Source: Gemmatimonadota bacterium (lineage in GTDB: Bacteria; Gemmatimonadota; Gemmatimonadetes; Longimicrobiales; Gaopeijiaceae). Taken from it: DNA of 64,000 nt. The stretch covers positions 1 through 64,000 of the forward strand of contig JAJDUP010000006.1 in assembly GCA_022826565.1 (NCBI GenBank). Direction: 5' to 3'. Under the pieces are notes generated by a model. The model did not search any database. It had not been told where the DNA came from and worked only from the letters and a program-made list of their open reading frames with translations. Positions 19,690 to 28,616 of the stretch are shown one piece after another; the stretch's first letter is position 1, and each line of letters begins with the position of its first letter. The translations under genes and the position numbers were made by a program.

Positions 19690-20313
19690 GTGAGCATGAT
19701 GAGTGATTCCGTTGAAGTAGTGGCCTCCTCGGGCCGGGCCTCTCCCGCATCCGGGCAGGTAAGCCGGCGGGCGCGCGCGATGCCCGGAGAGCTTCCTCCG
19801 GACTTCGAGGCCTGGTTCAGGGACCACCGTGAGTCCGTCTACCGGTACGTGCGCTTTCGAGTGGCAAGCCGCGATGCCGCCGAGGATCTGACCTCGGAGG
19901 TCTTCATGAAGGCACTCCGCTCGCTCAGGCGGTACGATCCCCGCCGGTCCGCGCCCAGAACCTGGCTTCTGCGGATCGCCCGCAACGCGACCACCGATCA
20001 CTTGCGCGCCCTGCAGCGCCGGGGCTCGCTCCACATCTCGCTCGACCGCGCGCCGGACCTGGTATCCCGGGCTCCTTCGCAGGAAGAGAGGATGTTGCGC
20101 GAGGAACAGGTGCAGAGGCTGCTCAACGCGGCCGCGACGTTGCGGGCTGCGGATCAGGAAGTGCTGTCGCTGCGATATGGCGCCGGGCTCGGAAACATGG
20201 AGATCGCGGAGACGCTGAAGATCAGCGCCAATGCGGTCGCCGTGAGGGTGCACCGTGCCTTGAACCGCCTGAGGGCGGCGATCGCGGAGTCCCGGGCCGG
20301 GGTGGAGGACTAG
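19690..20313 (+). CDS. ECF-type RNA polymerase sigma factor
   Basis: A sigma-70-family factor of up to 207 aa with only regions 2 and 4. Region 2 (about 40-110) includes FRVASRDAAEDLTSEVFMKALRS and the DNA-melting segment TWLLRIARNATTDHLR. Region 4 (about 140-200) is a helix-turn-helix, EIAETLKISANAVAVRVHRALNRLR. The start is uncertain: GTG at 19690 or ATG at 19696 or 19699. The next gene begins at the base after its stop and encodes a one-pass membrane protein, the usual place for an anti-sigma factor. No zinc-type anti-sigma motif is seen. Confidence 0.9.
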   Translation: MSMMSDSVEVVASSGRASPASGQVSRRARAMPGELPPDFEAWFRDHRESVYRYVRFRVASRDAAEDLTSEVFMKALRSLRRYDPRRSAPRTWLLRIARNATTDHLRALQRRGSLHISLDRAPDLVSRAPSQEERMLREEQVQRLLNAAATLRAADQEVLSLRYGAGLGNMEIAETLKISANAVAVRVHRALNRLRAAIAESRAGVED

Positions 20314-21096
20314 ATGTTCGGAAACAGACGACAGGGGCGCGACCTCGAGGATCGCGATCTGCGGCGGCTGGACCGCGATCTGCGACAGATCGTGATCGAG
20401 GAGCGGGAGTCGTATGCCTCCGAATTGCGCGCCGAACTGACGAGGGAGTTTGCACGGCTGCGAGACGGGCACTGGTCGCGGCGCCCGAGCCGGCGGCTGA
20501 TCCAGGTCGCCGCGGCTGTACTGCTGGTCATGACGGGATCGTTTGCATTCCCGGGCGCGCGCGCCGCGATCCTCGGGCTGCTGGAACCCGGCTCCGTGGC
20601 GCAGTCTCCGGATGCTTCGACGACCGTGGTGCGGACGAATCCACCGGTGGTGCGCCAACCGCCGCCGGACGCCGCCCCGCCACGCGAGCCGGAGCCGCCG
20701 GCGATGCTGGCGAATCTCGAGGAGCGTCCCATCCGGACGCCGGTGCCGGCAACGCTTCCCACGCTCCTCGACCGCAATGGGGCCCGCCTGACGGTGGCGC
20801 ATGAGTACCCCGCACTCCTGCAGCGGAGGGGGATCGGGGGCAGGGTAGGGCTCCTCATGTGGGTACGCGAGGACGGGGCGGTGGAGTTTCCGCAGATCGA
20901 AAGCACTTCGGGGGTGCGTGAACTCGATCTGGCCGCACTCCGGGCCACCCAATCCCTCAGCTTCGCGCCCGCGACCCGGCTTGGCGATCCGGTAGGGACC
21001 TGGGTCTCGTTCTCGATTCGCTTCCAGCCTGGCGGCGCCGAAGTGTCCGACCCCGACTCCGAGGATGGGGGATTCCATATCGCTCTGAGCAACTGA
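20314..21096 (+). CDS. Single-pass membrane protein with TonB C-terminal domain, sigma-factor partner
   Basis: A 260-aa protein. Residues 1-60 are charged, helical and cytoplasmic; 62-80 is one membrane span; 95-135 is Pro-rich; about 155-245 is a TonB-like C-terminal domain with GGRVGLLMWVREDGAVEFPQIESTSG and LDLAALRATQSLSFAPA. The gene abuts the ECF sigma gene with no gap. A cytoplasmic helical segment plus one span is the anti-sigma layout, while the periplasmic part is that of an energy transducer. It has no Cys/His zinc site. It may be an anti-sigma factor, an atypical TonB, or both. Confidence 0.75.
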   Translation: MFGNRRQGRDLEDRDLRRLDRDLRQIVIEERESYASELRAELTREFARLRDGHWSRRPSRRLIQVAAAVLLVMTGSFAFPGARAAILGLLEPGSVAQSPDASTTVVRTNPPVVRQPPPDAAPPREPEPPAMLANLEERPIRTPVPATLPTLLDRNGARLTVAHEYPALLQRRGIGGRVGLLMWVREDGAVEFPQIESTSGVRELDLAALRATQSLSFAPATRLGDPVGTWVSFSIRFQPGGAEVSDPDSEDGGFHIALSN

Positions 21097-21103
21097 CCCA
21101 GGT

Positions 21104-21126
21104 TGCAGCATTTCAGGCAGGGCGTT
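21104..21126 (+). repeat. Short interspersed repeat, copy 2
   Basis: TGCAGCATTTCAGGCAGGGC plus GTT, 21 of 23 bases identical to 581-603. It lies in the 71-nt gap between the TonB-domain gene and pgk. Unlike copy 1 it lacks the complementary left arm, so it cannot form the same terminator. Confidence 0.4.
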
Positions 21127-21167
21127 GCCGGAGTTCATTCCCTGCGACTGCGCGGGCGCGCAGACCC

Positions 21168-22388
21168 GTGAAGAAGACCCTGGGCGATCTGCCCGCTGAC
21201 GCGCTCGCCGGCACCGTGGTGGCGGTCCGGGCGGACCTCAACGTGCCGCTGAGCGACGGCGAGGTCGCCGATGCGACGCGGATCGAGCGCACCGTCCCGA
21301 CGCTGCGGCACCTCACGGAGGCGGGAGCGAAAGTGGTCGTCCTCTCCCATCTGGGCCGGCCGGGAGGGAGAGTGCGTCCGAAACTGACCCTCGAACCCGT
21401 CGCGCGCCGCGTGGGCAGGATGGTGGATGCCGAAGTCCGGTTCTGCGCCCACACCCGTGGGCCGCGCGTTCACGAAGCCGTGTCGGATTTGCAGCCGGGT
21501 ATGGTGGCTGTCCTGGAAAACACCCGTTTCGACCCGGGCGAGACTGCCAATGACCCCTCGCTGGCCCGGGATTGGGCAGCCTGGGCCGACCACTTCGTCC
21601 TGGACGCCTTCGGCACGTCGCACCGCGCTCACGCCTCCACCGCGGGACTCCCGCGGGCGGTCAGGAGGAATGGCGGCGAGGCGGTCGCGGGGTTTCTCGT
21701 CGCGCGCGAGTTGGCCGCGTTGGGGGATGCGCTGACAGAGCCCCGCCGCCCGTTTGTCGCAGTCATCGGAGGCGCGAAGATCTCCGGCAAGATCGACGTG
21801 ATCGACGCGCTGCTGCCCCGGGTGGACGCGCTGCTGGTGGGCGGTGCCATGGCCAACACGTTCTTTCTCGCGATGGGCATGGAAACGGGGACCTCCCTCG
21901 TCGAACCCGACAGGACGGCCGCGGCCAGGCGACTCATGGTGGCGGCCGGCGCGCGCCTGGTGCTGCCCGTCGACTGTGCGGTCGCAGCGTCCATCGATCC
22001 GCGCGCCGAGGTGCGATTCGTCGACCGAGGCGACATCGCGGCTGATGAGGTGATCGGCGACATCGGACCAGTGACCGTGGAGATGTTCCGGAGCCACCTG
22101 CGGGAAGCGGCCACCGTCGTATGGAACGGCCCGATGGGCGTGTGCGAGCTGGCCAGCCTGGCGGAAGGCACCCGAGGGGTGGCGCACGCCGCCGCGGAGG
22201 CCGCAGACGGAGGTGCCACGGTGATCGTCGGGGGCGGCGATTCGGCCGCGGCCGTCCGGGCAACGGGGGTTGCCGCGCGGATCAGCGACGTTTCAACTGG
22301 TGGCGGAGCGTCGCTCGCCCTGCTGGCCGGCAGGGAACTGCCGGGAGTGGACGCGCTCTCCGACCTCGAAGCCCGGGAACAAGGATGA
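21168..22388 (+). CDS. pgk: Phosphoglycerate kinase
   Basis: A 406-aa glycolytic kinase that transfers phosphate from 1,3-bisphosphoglycerate to ADP. Substrate-binding blocks VRADLNVPL, SHLGRPGG and ENTRFDPGE are in the N-domain; the nucleotide domain has GGAKISGKIDVI, VWNGPMGVCE, GGGDSAAAV and STGGGASLALLAG. It starts with GTG at 21168; this removes the rest of the upstream gap, which holds the short repeat. It overlaps tpiA by 4 nt. Confidence 0.95.
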   Translation: MKKTLGDLPADALAGTVVAVRADLNVPLSDGEVADATRIERTVPTLRHLTEAGAKVVVLSHLGRPGGRVRPKLTLEPVARRVGRMVDAEVRFCAHTRGPRVHEAVSDLQPGMVAVLENTRFDPGETANDPSLARDWAAWADHFVLDAFGTSHRAHASTAGLPRAVRRNGGEAVAGFLVARELAALGDALTEPRRPFVAVIGGAKISGKIDVIDALLPRVDALLVGGAMANTFFLAMGMETGTSLVEPDRTAAARRLMVAAGARLVLPVDCAVAASIDPRAEVRFVDRGDIAADEVIGDIGPVTVEMFRSHLREAATVVWNGPMGVCELASLAEGTRGVAHAAAEAADGGATVIVGGGDSAAAVRATGVAARISDVSTGGGASLALLAGRELPGVDALSDLEAREQG

Positions 22389-23131
22389 CAAAGGCGGACT
22401 CAACGATGACCAGGGTTGTTGCGGGAAACTGGAAGATGCACCACGGGCCGCGCGCGACGCGGCAGTTCTTCTCCGACTTCAATCCCGACGTCCGGCCTGG
22501 AGCGGTGCGGGTCGCGTTCTTTCCGCCGGACGTGTCGCTGCGGGCGGCGCGGGAGAGCGTGCGTATCCTGGTCGAATTCGGTGTCCAGCACATTCACTGG
22601 GAGGATTCCGGCGCCTTCACCGGCGAGACCTCGGCCGGGATGGCGAAGGACGCGGGCGCCTCGCTCGCATTGATCGGACACTCCGAGCGCAGGCACGTCT
22701 TCGGCGAGACGGACAGGGAAGTGGGGCTGAAGGTGGAGGCCGCGGCCCGGGCCGGACTCGTTCCGGTGGTCTGCGTCGGCGAACTGCTGGAGGAGCGGAA
22801 GGCAGGCCGGCTCGAGCGGGTGCTGCGGCGGCAGGTGGCTGCCTTCACGGCGCCGCTGGGGCAGTGCGACCGGTACCTGGTGGCATACGAGCCGGTGTGG
22901 GCCATCGGAACGGGCGAAACCGCCACTCCCGCCGACGCGTCCGAGGCCCACGCAATCGTCCGCTCGGCGCTGGGTGAGCTGGGTGGCTGTCCGATTCTCT
23001 ACGGGGGCAGCGTGAAGCCGGCGAACGCCGCCGCGCTGATGTCGGCCCCGGACGTCGACGGCGTGCTGGTCGGCGGCGCGAGCCTTGATGCGCGCGTGTT
23101 CGCCCGCATCGTCGAGGCTGCCGCGACCTGA
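22385..23131 (+). CDS. tpiA: Triosephosphate isomerase
   Basis: A 248-aa TIM-barrel enzyme that interconverts dihydroxyacetone phosphate and glyceraldehyde-3-phosphate. The catalytic lysine is in AGNWKMH, the histidine in LIGHSERR and the base glutamate in AYEPVWAIGTG; the phosphate loop is LYGGSVKPANAA and LVGGASLD. The ATG at 22385 overlaps the pgk stop (ATGA); a second ATG at 22406 immediately before RVVAGNWK would also give a full enzyme. Confidence 0.95.
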   Translation: MTKADSTMTRVVAGNWKMHHGPRATRQFFSDFNPDVRPGAVRVAFFPPDVSLRAARESVRILVEFGVQHIHWEDSGAFTGETSAGMAKDAGASLALIGHSERRHVFGETDREVGLKVEAAARAGLVPVVCVGELLEERKAGRLERVLRRQVAAFTAPLGQCDRYLVAYEPVWAIGTGETATPADASEAHAIVRSALGELGGCPILYGGSVKPANAAALMSAPDVDGVLVGGASLDARVFARIVEAAAT

Positions 23132-23236
23132 CAGGCGGGCTGTGCCGATCCTGCGAAATCAAGGTTGACAGGGGGCGCCGCCCGGGGCAGCTTCCGGGGC
23201 GCAGTGCCGTTCGATGTCAACGATGCAAGAAGTGAA

Positions 23237-23677
23237 ATGTACGGATTCCTACTGACTGTTCTGGTCCTCGACGGGGTGTTCCTCGGCGTGGTCATTCTCC
23301 TTCAGGCGGGGAAGGGCGGCGGACTGGCCGCCATGGGGGGCGGTGCGGCCGCCACCGATGTTCTCGGCGGCCGTCAGGCCACAACGCTCCTTACGCGGGC
23401 GACGTGGATCGCAGGCACCGCGTTCATGCTTCTCTCGCTGGTGCTGGCCATCATGTCCTCCCGCTCCACGACTCCCACCTCGGTCCTGGAAGGGATCGCG
23501 AATCCGGCGGCGTCGACCCCGCAGCCGATTTTGCCGGAGGCTGCCCCGACTCTCGAGTTGCTCCCGCCGGCGGGTGAGGACGTGCCCCCAGGCGAAGAGG
23601 TTCCTCCCGGCGAGGCTGTTCCCCCGGTCGAGCCTCCCCCTGACGCAACCGAGCCGTCCGACGCCGCTGGCGCCTGA
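23237..23677 (+). CDS. secG: Preprotein translocase subunit SecG
   Basis: A 146-aa SecG. It has two membrane helices (about 2-22 and 54-74) joined by the conserved loop QAGKGGGLAAMGGGAAATDVLGGR. It supports SecYE in protein export. The pgk-tpiA-secG order is widely conserved. Typical SecG is 75-110 aa; this one has a Pro/Glu-rich tail of about 60 residues rich in PPGE repeats. The ATG at 23237 directly precedes the first helix. Confidence 0.9.
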   Translation: MYGFLLTVLVLDGVFLGVVILLQAGKGGGLAAMGGGAAATDVLGGRQATTLLTRATWIAGTAFMLLSLVLAIMSSRSTTPTSVLEGIANPAASTPQPILPEAAPTLELLPPAGEDVPPGEEVPPGEAVPPVEPPPDATEPSDAAGA

Positions 23678-23705
23678 GGGCCTGCGACGGGCGGGTGGCA
23701 GGCCG

Positions 23706-24669
23706 GTGAGCGGAGACGCGGTCGAGGATCTGCTCTATCAGGGTTTTCAGGGACGCCTGCTCGAGGAGAGCCTGCGTCGAATGCCGCCTTCCCTGCGTCC
23801 GGAGGCCGCAACCGCTGTCGATGTAAGGGCGATCGTCATCGCCCGGGCGATGCGGCAGACCGTGGATGGAAGGGGAGATCTCTGCTGCCCGGGCCCCATG
23901 TCGCCGGGGCCGGCGCTGGCGTTTGGTGCCACGCCGCTCGAATTCCTGCGCCACGTGACGCGCAGGGGGACGAGTCCCGCCTCCGCACGGGCGGGCGGGA
24001 CGAGCTGGACCGACCTGCGGCGGGGGCTGATCGGCTGGGATGGAGGACGCGGCACCATGACCCAGGTGCTGGCCGGTGCCGCGCTGGCGTTCGCGCAGGG
24101 GGATCAGGATCGCGCGGCGCTGGTCTTCGAGCGGCGGAGCGCGATTGAAACCGGAGCCTGGCACGAGGGGATGAACTTCGCCGCGGCTCAGCGCGCACCG
24201 GTCATCGTCGTGCTGGCGCCGCCACCTGGGCGCGGCCGGCGCGACCGCGCGGAGATCGAGGGCGTGGCCCGCGGCTACGGCGTCGGGTTGCTGTGGTTCG
24301 GTGGCGAACCGCTCATCGACGTCTTCGAGTCCGTGGCGGGGGCACGGCGCCGCGCGGTTGCCGGCGACGGGCCGTCGCTGATCGCGCTCGCGCCTCGCAC
24401 CGATGTGGATCTCCGGGCCTCGCACGACGCCTTCGTGGAGTGGGCGCTGGCGGAGGGCGGCCGCACGCGAGGCGACCTTGAATCGATCGAACGTGCGGCC
24501 GCGGCCGGGGTGGATCACGCGCTCGGCAGGATCGGCAAGGAACCGGATCCGGACCCCGAAGAGGCTCTGGCGCCCGTGAGGACCGATACCCCCTCCATTC
24601 GTCCCTGGACAAGAATGAAGTCGCCGCGTCCGGATGAGCTCGCTGGCACGGCACCCTCTGGAGCGTTCG

Positions 24670-24680
<11 letters not shown>
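23706..24680 (+). CDS. Degenerate 2-oxoacid dehydrogenase E1 alpha-like protein
   Basis: A protein of about 324 aa, placed by the downstream E1-beta and E2 genes and by residual similarity to E1-alpha subunits: TMTQVLAGAALAFAQGDQDRAALVF followed by GAWHEGMNFAAAQRAPVIVV. In active E1-alpha the first block continues into a GDG motif and the second ends in an Asn-Asn pair that together bind Mg-thiamine diphosphate. Here these read FERR (residues 141-144) and APPP. The active-site histidine loop is not evident either. The reading frame is intact and densely coding, so this looks like a maintained pseudo-enzyme rather than a decayed gene. The GTG at 23706 lies 28 nt after secG. It overlaps the E1-beta gene. 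Confidence 0.7.
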
Positions 24681-25692
<1,012 letters not shown>

Positions 25693-25799
25693 ATGCGGCG
25701 CACCAGCCGCTGACGAACACATACCCGGCAAATACCGATCGCCCGGCAGGGGTCCGCGACCTGCGTCCGGCGACGCAACCGAGAGTGGGAGAAGCGCCC

Positions 25800-27290
25800 G
25801 TGTCCCGTATCGAAGTCCCGATGCCCCAGATGGGCGAGTCCATCGCCGAAGGTACGGTTTCCAAATGGCTCAAGGCACCCGGCGACGCCGTGGAGCGCGA
25901 TGAAGCGATCCTGGAGATATCGACCGACAAGGTCGATGCGGAGATTCCGTCTCCCTCGGCCGGGGTCCTGGCCGAGATCGTGGTACCCGAGGGCGAGACG
26001 GTGGAGGTGGGGACCATTGTCGCATACATCGAAGAGGGAGGGACCGCTTCCGTCGCCTCCCCCGCTCCCGCCGAGGCCGAATCCGAACCGTCGAGGGATG
26101 GGGACTCCGCAGGCACCCCGGCTGCGGAATCCGCACCCGTGGCCACGCCTGCTCCCGCGGAGCCGGCTGAACCGCCCGTCGTGGCCACCGCAGCGGCACG
26201 CCCCGCGGACGAGTCCGACGAAGTTGCGTGCACGGCCACCAGCGAGGAACGCCTTCGCACCCGCTCCACGCCGGTGGTCCGGCGCATCGCCCAGGAAGCG
26301 GGTGTGGATATCTCCGTGGTTGCCGGCACCGGGCACCAGGGCCGGGTGACCAAGCAGGACATCCTCGGTTTTATCGAGCAGGGTGGCGCGGCGGCCTCGC
26401 AGACTGCGGCTCCCGAACCGGCGGCTGCTGCACCGGCTCCGGCTCCCGCAGCGGTGGTTCCCTCCGCGCCCGCCCCCACGCCGCCGCCGGCTCCACCCAG
26501 GCGCCCCACCGCGCCCAGCGCGGCCCCCGGCGACCTCTGGAAACGCTTCCACACGGAAGTCGAGCACCCGACCTACCCGGTCCGGGATGGCGACCGGGTC
26601 GAGACAATGGACAAGATGCGGCGCCTAACCGCGGAACACATGGTCCTGGCGAAGCGCATCTCTCCTCATGTCCACTCCATCATCGAGATCGACTTCTCGG
26701 CTGTGGACCGCATTCGGCGGGAGAAGAAGGCACGGTGGGCCGAGCGCGGCGCGCGCGTTTCCTACACTGCGTTCGTGGCCTGGGCCTGTTCCCGCATCCT
26801 CCGCGACTTCCCCATGGTCAACGGCACGCTCTCGGGCAACAACATCGTGTACCGGGGCGCGGTCAACATCGGGATGGCGGTCGACCTCAACCCCGGGCTG
26901 ATCGTCCCGGTGATTCACGACGCCGACGACCTGAGCCTTGTCGGCACTGCCCGGCGGATCGTCGACCTCGCGACGCGCGCCAAGTCCAGGCAGCTCTCGC
27001 CATCGGAGATTCAGGGCGCCACGTTCACCATCACCAACCCGGGCGTGTTCGGAACGATGGTCGGGATGCCCGTCATCCCCAAGGGCACGTCGGCCATCCT
27101 CGGCACGGGGTCGATCGACAAGCGTGTCGTGGTGGTTACCGACCCGGCCACCGGCCAGGACACGGTCGCGGTGCGCAAGCGGTCGTACTTCTCGCTCGGC
27201 TACGACCACAGGCTGGTGGACGGCGCGGACTCGGCCCGCTTCCTGTCGCAGCTGAAGGTGTTCCTGGAGGACTTCCCCGAGGACGCCTGA
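25800..27290 (+). CDS. Dihydrolipoyl acyltransferase (E2) of a 2-oxoacid dehydrogenase complex
   Basis: A 496-aa E2 with a single lipoyl domain (1-78; lipoyl lysine Lys44 in STDKVDAEI), an Ala/Pro-rich linker, a peripheral subunit-binding domain (about 155-195, STPVVRRIAQEAGVDISVV), a second Ala/Pro linker, and the catalytic core (about 260-496) ending in YDHRLVDGAD with the HxxxDG motif at His470-Gly475. It moves acyl groups to coenzyme A. It starts with GTG at 25800 behind a GGGAGAA site. The sequence does not separate pyruvate, 2-oxoglutarate and branched-chain types. Confidence 0.93.
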   Translation: MSRIEVPMPQMGESIAEGTVSKWLKAPGDAVERDEAILEISTDKVDAEIPSPSAGVLAEIVVPEGETVEVGTIVAYIEEGGTASVASPAPAEAESEPSRDGDSAGTPAAESAPVATPAPAEPAEPPVVATAAARPADESDEVACTATSEERLRTRSTPVVRRIAQEAGVDISVVAGTGHQGRVTKQDILGFIEQGGAAASQTAAPEPAAAAPAPAPAAVVPSAPAPTPPPAPPRRPTAPSAAPGDLWKRFHTEVEHPTYPVRDGDRVETMDKMRRLTAEHMVLAKRISPHVHSIIEIDFSAVDRIRREKKARWAERGARVSYTAFVAWACSRILRDFPMVNGTLSGNNIVYRGAVNIGMAVDLNPGLIVPVIHDADDLSLVGTARRIVDLATRAKSRQLSPSEIQGATFTITNPGVFGTMVGMPVIPKGTSAILGTGSIDKRVVVVTDPATGQDTVAVRKRSYFSLGYDHRLVDGADSARFLSQLKVFLEDFPEDA

Positions 27291-27306
27291 CGCGGCGGAG
27301 GCGACG

Positions 27307-28002
27307 TTGGCAGGAGAATCGTGGGCAGACCGTACCCTCGCGGTGCGCTACCCGGGACGCGTCGAATACGCCGCGGCGCTGTCCATGCAGGCGGAACTGG
27401 TCGAGCGGCGCCGGCGCGGAGAGGTGCCGGACACCTTGCTGCTGCTCGAACATCCGCACGTCATCACCCTGGGATCGTCCGCGCATCAGGACCATGTACT
27501 GCTCTCCGAACCCGAGCTTGCCGCTCGGGGCATCGGGCTCTTCGAGACGGGGCGCGGGGGCGATGTGACCTACCACGGTCCGGGACAGCTCGTCGCCTAT
27601 CCAATCCTCGACCTGAAACCCGACCGGAAGGACCTCCACCTCTATCTGCGCAGTCTCGAAGACGTCCTGCTCAGGACGCTGGGCGCGTTCGCGATCTCGG
27701 GACGGCGCGACGAGAGCGCCACCGGGGTGTGGGTCGACGACGCCAAGGTCGCGGCCATCGGGATCCGGGTCTCGTCCGGGTGGATCACCTCTCACGGCTT
27801 CGCCCTCAATTCGGACACCGACCTCTCCTTCTTCGACACCATCGTGCCCTGTGGCCTGAGCGGCCGCCCTGTCACCAGCGTCAGCCGCCTCCTCGGCCGC
27901 ACCGTGACGCCCCGGGAAACCGCGCCCGCTGTCGTCCAGGCGCTGAGCGAGGTTTTCGGCTACGGCTCCGTCGACGACCCCGGAGCGGCGAACTCGAAGT
28001 AG
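27307..28002 (+). CDS. lipB: Octanoyl-[acyl-carrier-protein]:protein N-octanoyltransferase
   Basis: A 231-aa LipB that moves octanoate from ACP to the lipoyl domain lysines of E2 proteins, the first step of lipoate assembly. Conserved blocks are RGGDVTYHGPGQLVAYPI, the catalytic lysine Lys147 in DAKVAAIGI and the catalytic cysteine Cys182 in IVPCGLSG. It starts with TTG, 16 nt after the E2 gene, so its product can modify its operon partner. Its 3' end overlaps the convergent rnhA by 43 nt. lipA is not in the window. Confidence 0.94.
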   Translation: MAGESWADRTLAVRYPGRVEYAAALSMQAELVERRRRGEVPDTLLLLEHPHVITLGSSAHQDHVLLSEPELAARGIGLFETGRGGDVTYHGPGQLVAYPILDLKPDRKDLHLYLRSLEDVLLRTLGAFAISGRRDESATGVWVDDAKVAAIGIRVSSGWITSHGFALNSDTDLSFFDTIVPCGLSGRPVTSVSRLLGRTVTPRETAPAVVQALSEVFGYGSVDDPGAANSK

Positions 28003-28544
28003 TCGAGGTAGCGCCCGGCCTCGCGTTCGCGCTCAAGCCAGTCCTCGAACCCCGACGGCACCGGCGTCCTCGCGGCGGAGAGCTCGGTGGCAGCGCGCTG
28101 CGCCAGGTGGTCTACGTATTCGTTCCGTGGATCGCCGGAATGGCCCTTCACCCACCGCCACGTCACCACGTGCCCCGACGCGATGCGGTCCAGGTCGCGC
28201 CAGAGACGGAGGTTCTCGATCGGACCGCCCTTTCTCTTCCACCCCCGCCGCTTCCACCCCGGCATCCACTGCGAGGCCCCCTTGACCAGGTACTGGGAAT
28301 CCGACACGAAGCGCACCCGGCAGGGTTCGCGCAGCGCTCTGAGCGGCAGGACCGCGCTTGTCAGCGCCATGCGGTTGTTCGTCGTGGACGGGGCCGAGGA
28401 CCACACATCACGCCGCTTCCACTCCGAGCCGGTCCAGTGCTCCAGCAGCGCCGCCGCCCCACCGGGCCGGTCCCTTCCCTTGAACTGGTTTCCCAGGCAG
28501 GACTCGTCCGCATGAATGTGGACATCCGGCAATTGCTTTGACAT
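27960..28544 (-). CDS. rnhA: Ribonuclease H-like protein with a changed active-site residue
   Basis: A 194-aa type I RNase H fold protein; active members cut the RNA strand of RNA-DNA hybrids. Matches to the four acidic positions of E. coli RNase HI are Asp13 (HADESCLGN), position 60 (NNRMALTSAV), Asp82 (FVSDSQYLVKG) and Asp145 (NEYVDHLAQ), with the loop histidine His135 (VKGHSGDP). Position 60 should be the catalytic glutamate (NNRMEL) but is Ala, codon GCG. The first block also has an insertion, DESCLGNQFKGRDRPGGAA. The ATG at 28544 has a strong GGGGGG-type ribosome site. Activity is uncertain. Confidence 0.85.
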   Translation of the reverse strand: MSKQLPDVHIHADESCLGNQFKGRDRPGGAAALLEHWTGSEWKRRDVWSSAPSTTNNRMALTSAVLPLRALREPCRVRFVSDSQYLVKGASQWMPGWKRRGWKRKGGPIENLRLWRDLDRIASGHVVTWRWVKGHSGDPRNEYVDHLAQRAATELSAARTPVPSGFEDWLEREREAGRYLDYFEFAAPGSSTEP

Positions 28545-28604
28545 TCGCCCCCCTTGCTGATGCGACACCGAGGCAGCGGCTTCCACGGAAGATAGCGGCT
28601 CCAC

Positions 28605-28610
28605 TACATT
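28605..28610 (+). promoter_or_regulatory. -10 element of a possible leaderless carA promoter
   Basis: TACATT ends 6 nt before the carA ATG at 28617. A start site at the normal distance would fall on or next to that ATG, giving a leaderless mRNA. No ribosome site precedes the ATG. A weak -35 (TTCCAC, 28581-28586) is 18 nt upstream. Confidence 0.35.
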
Positions 28611-28616
28611 CACTTG

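Noticed and set aside
18598..21138. An 846-codon open frame on the minus strand across gap, the sigma factor and the TonB-domain gene
   Set aside because: It is antisense to three convincing genes, is rich in Arg/His/Pro as shadows are, and has no domain.
23343..23705. Upstream extension of the E1-alpha-like frame into secG
   Set aside because: The added residues are the alternate frame of secG. A GTG at 23706 fits the gene order.
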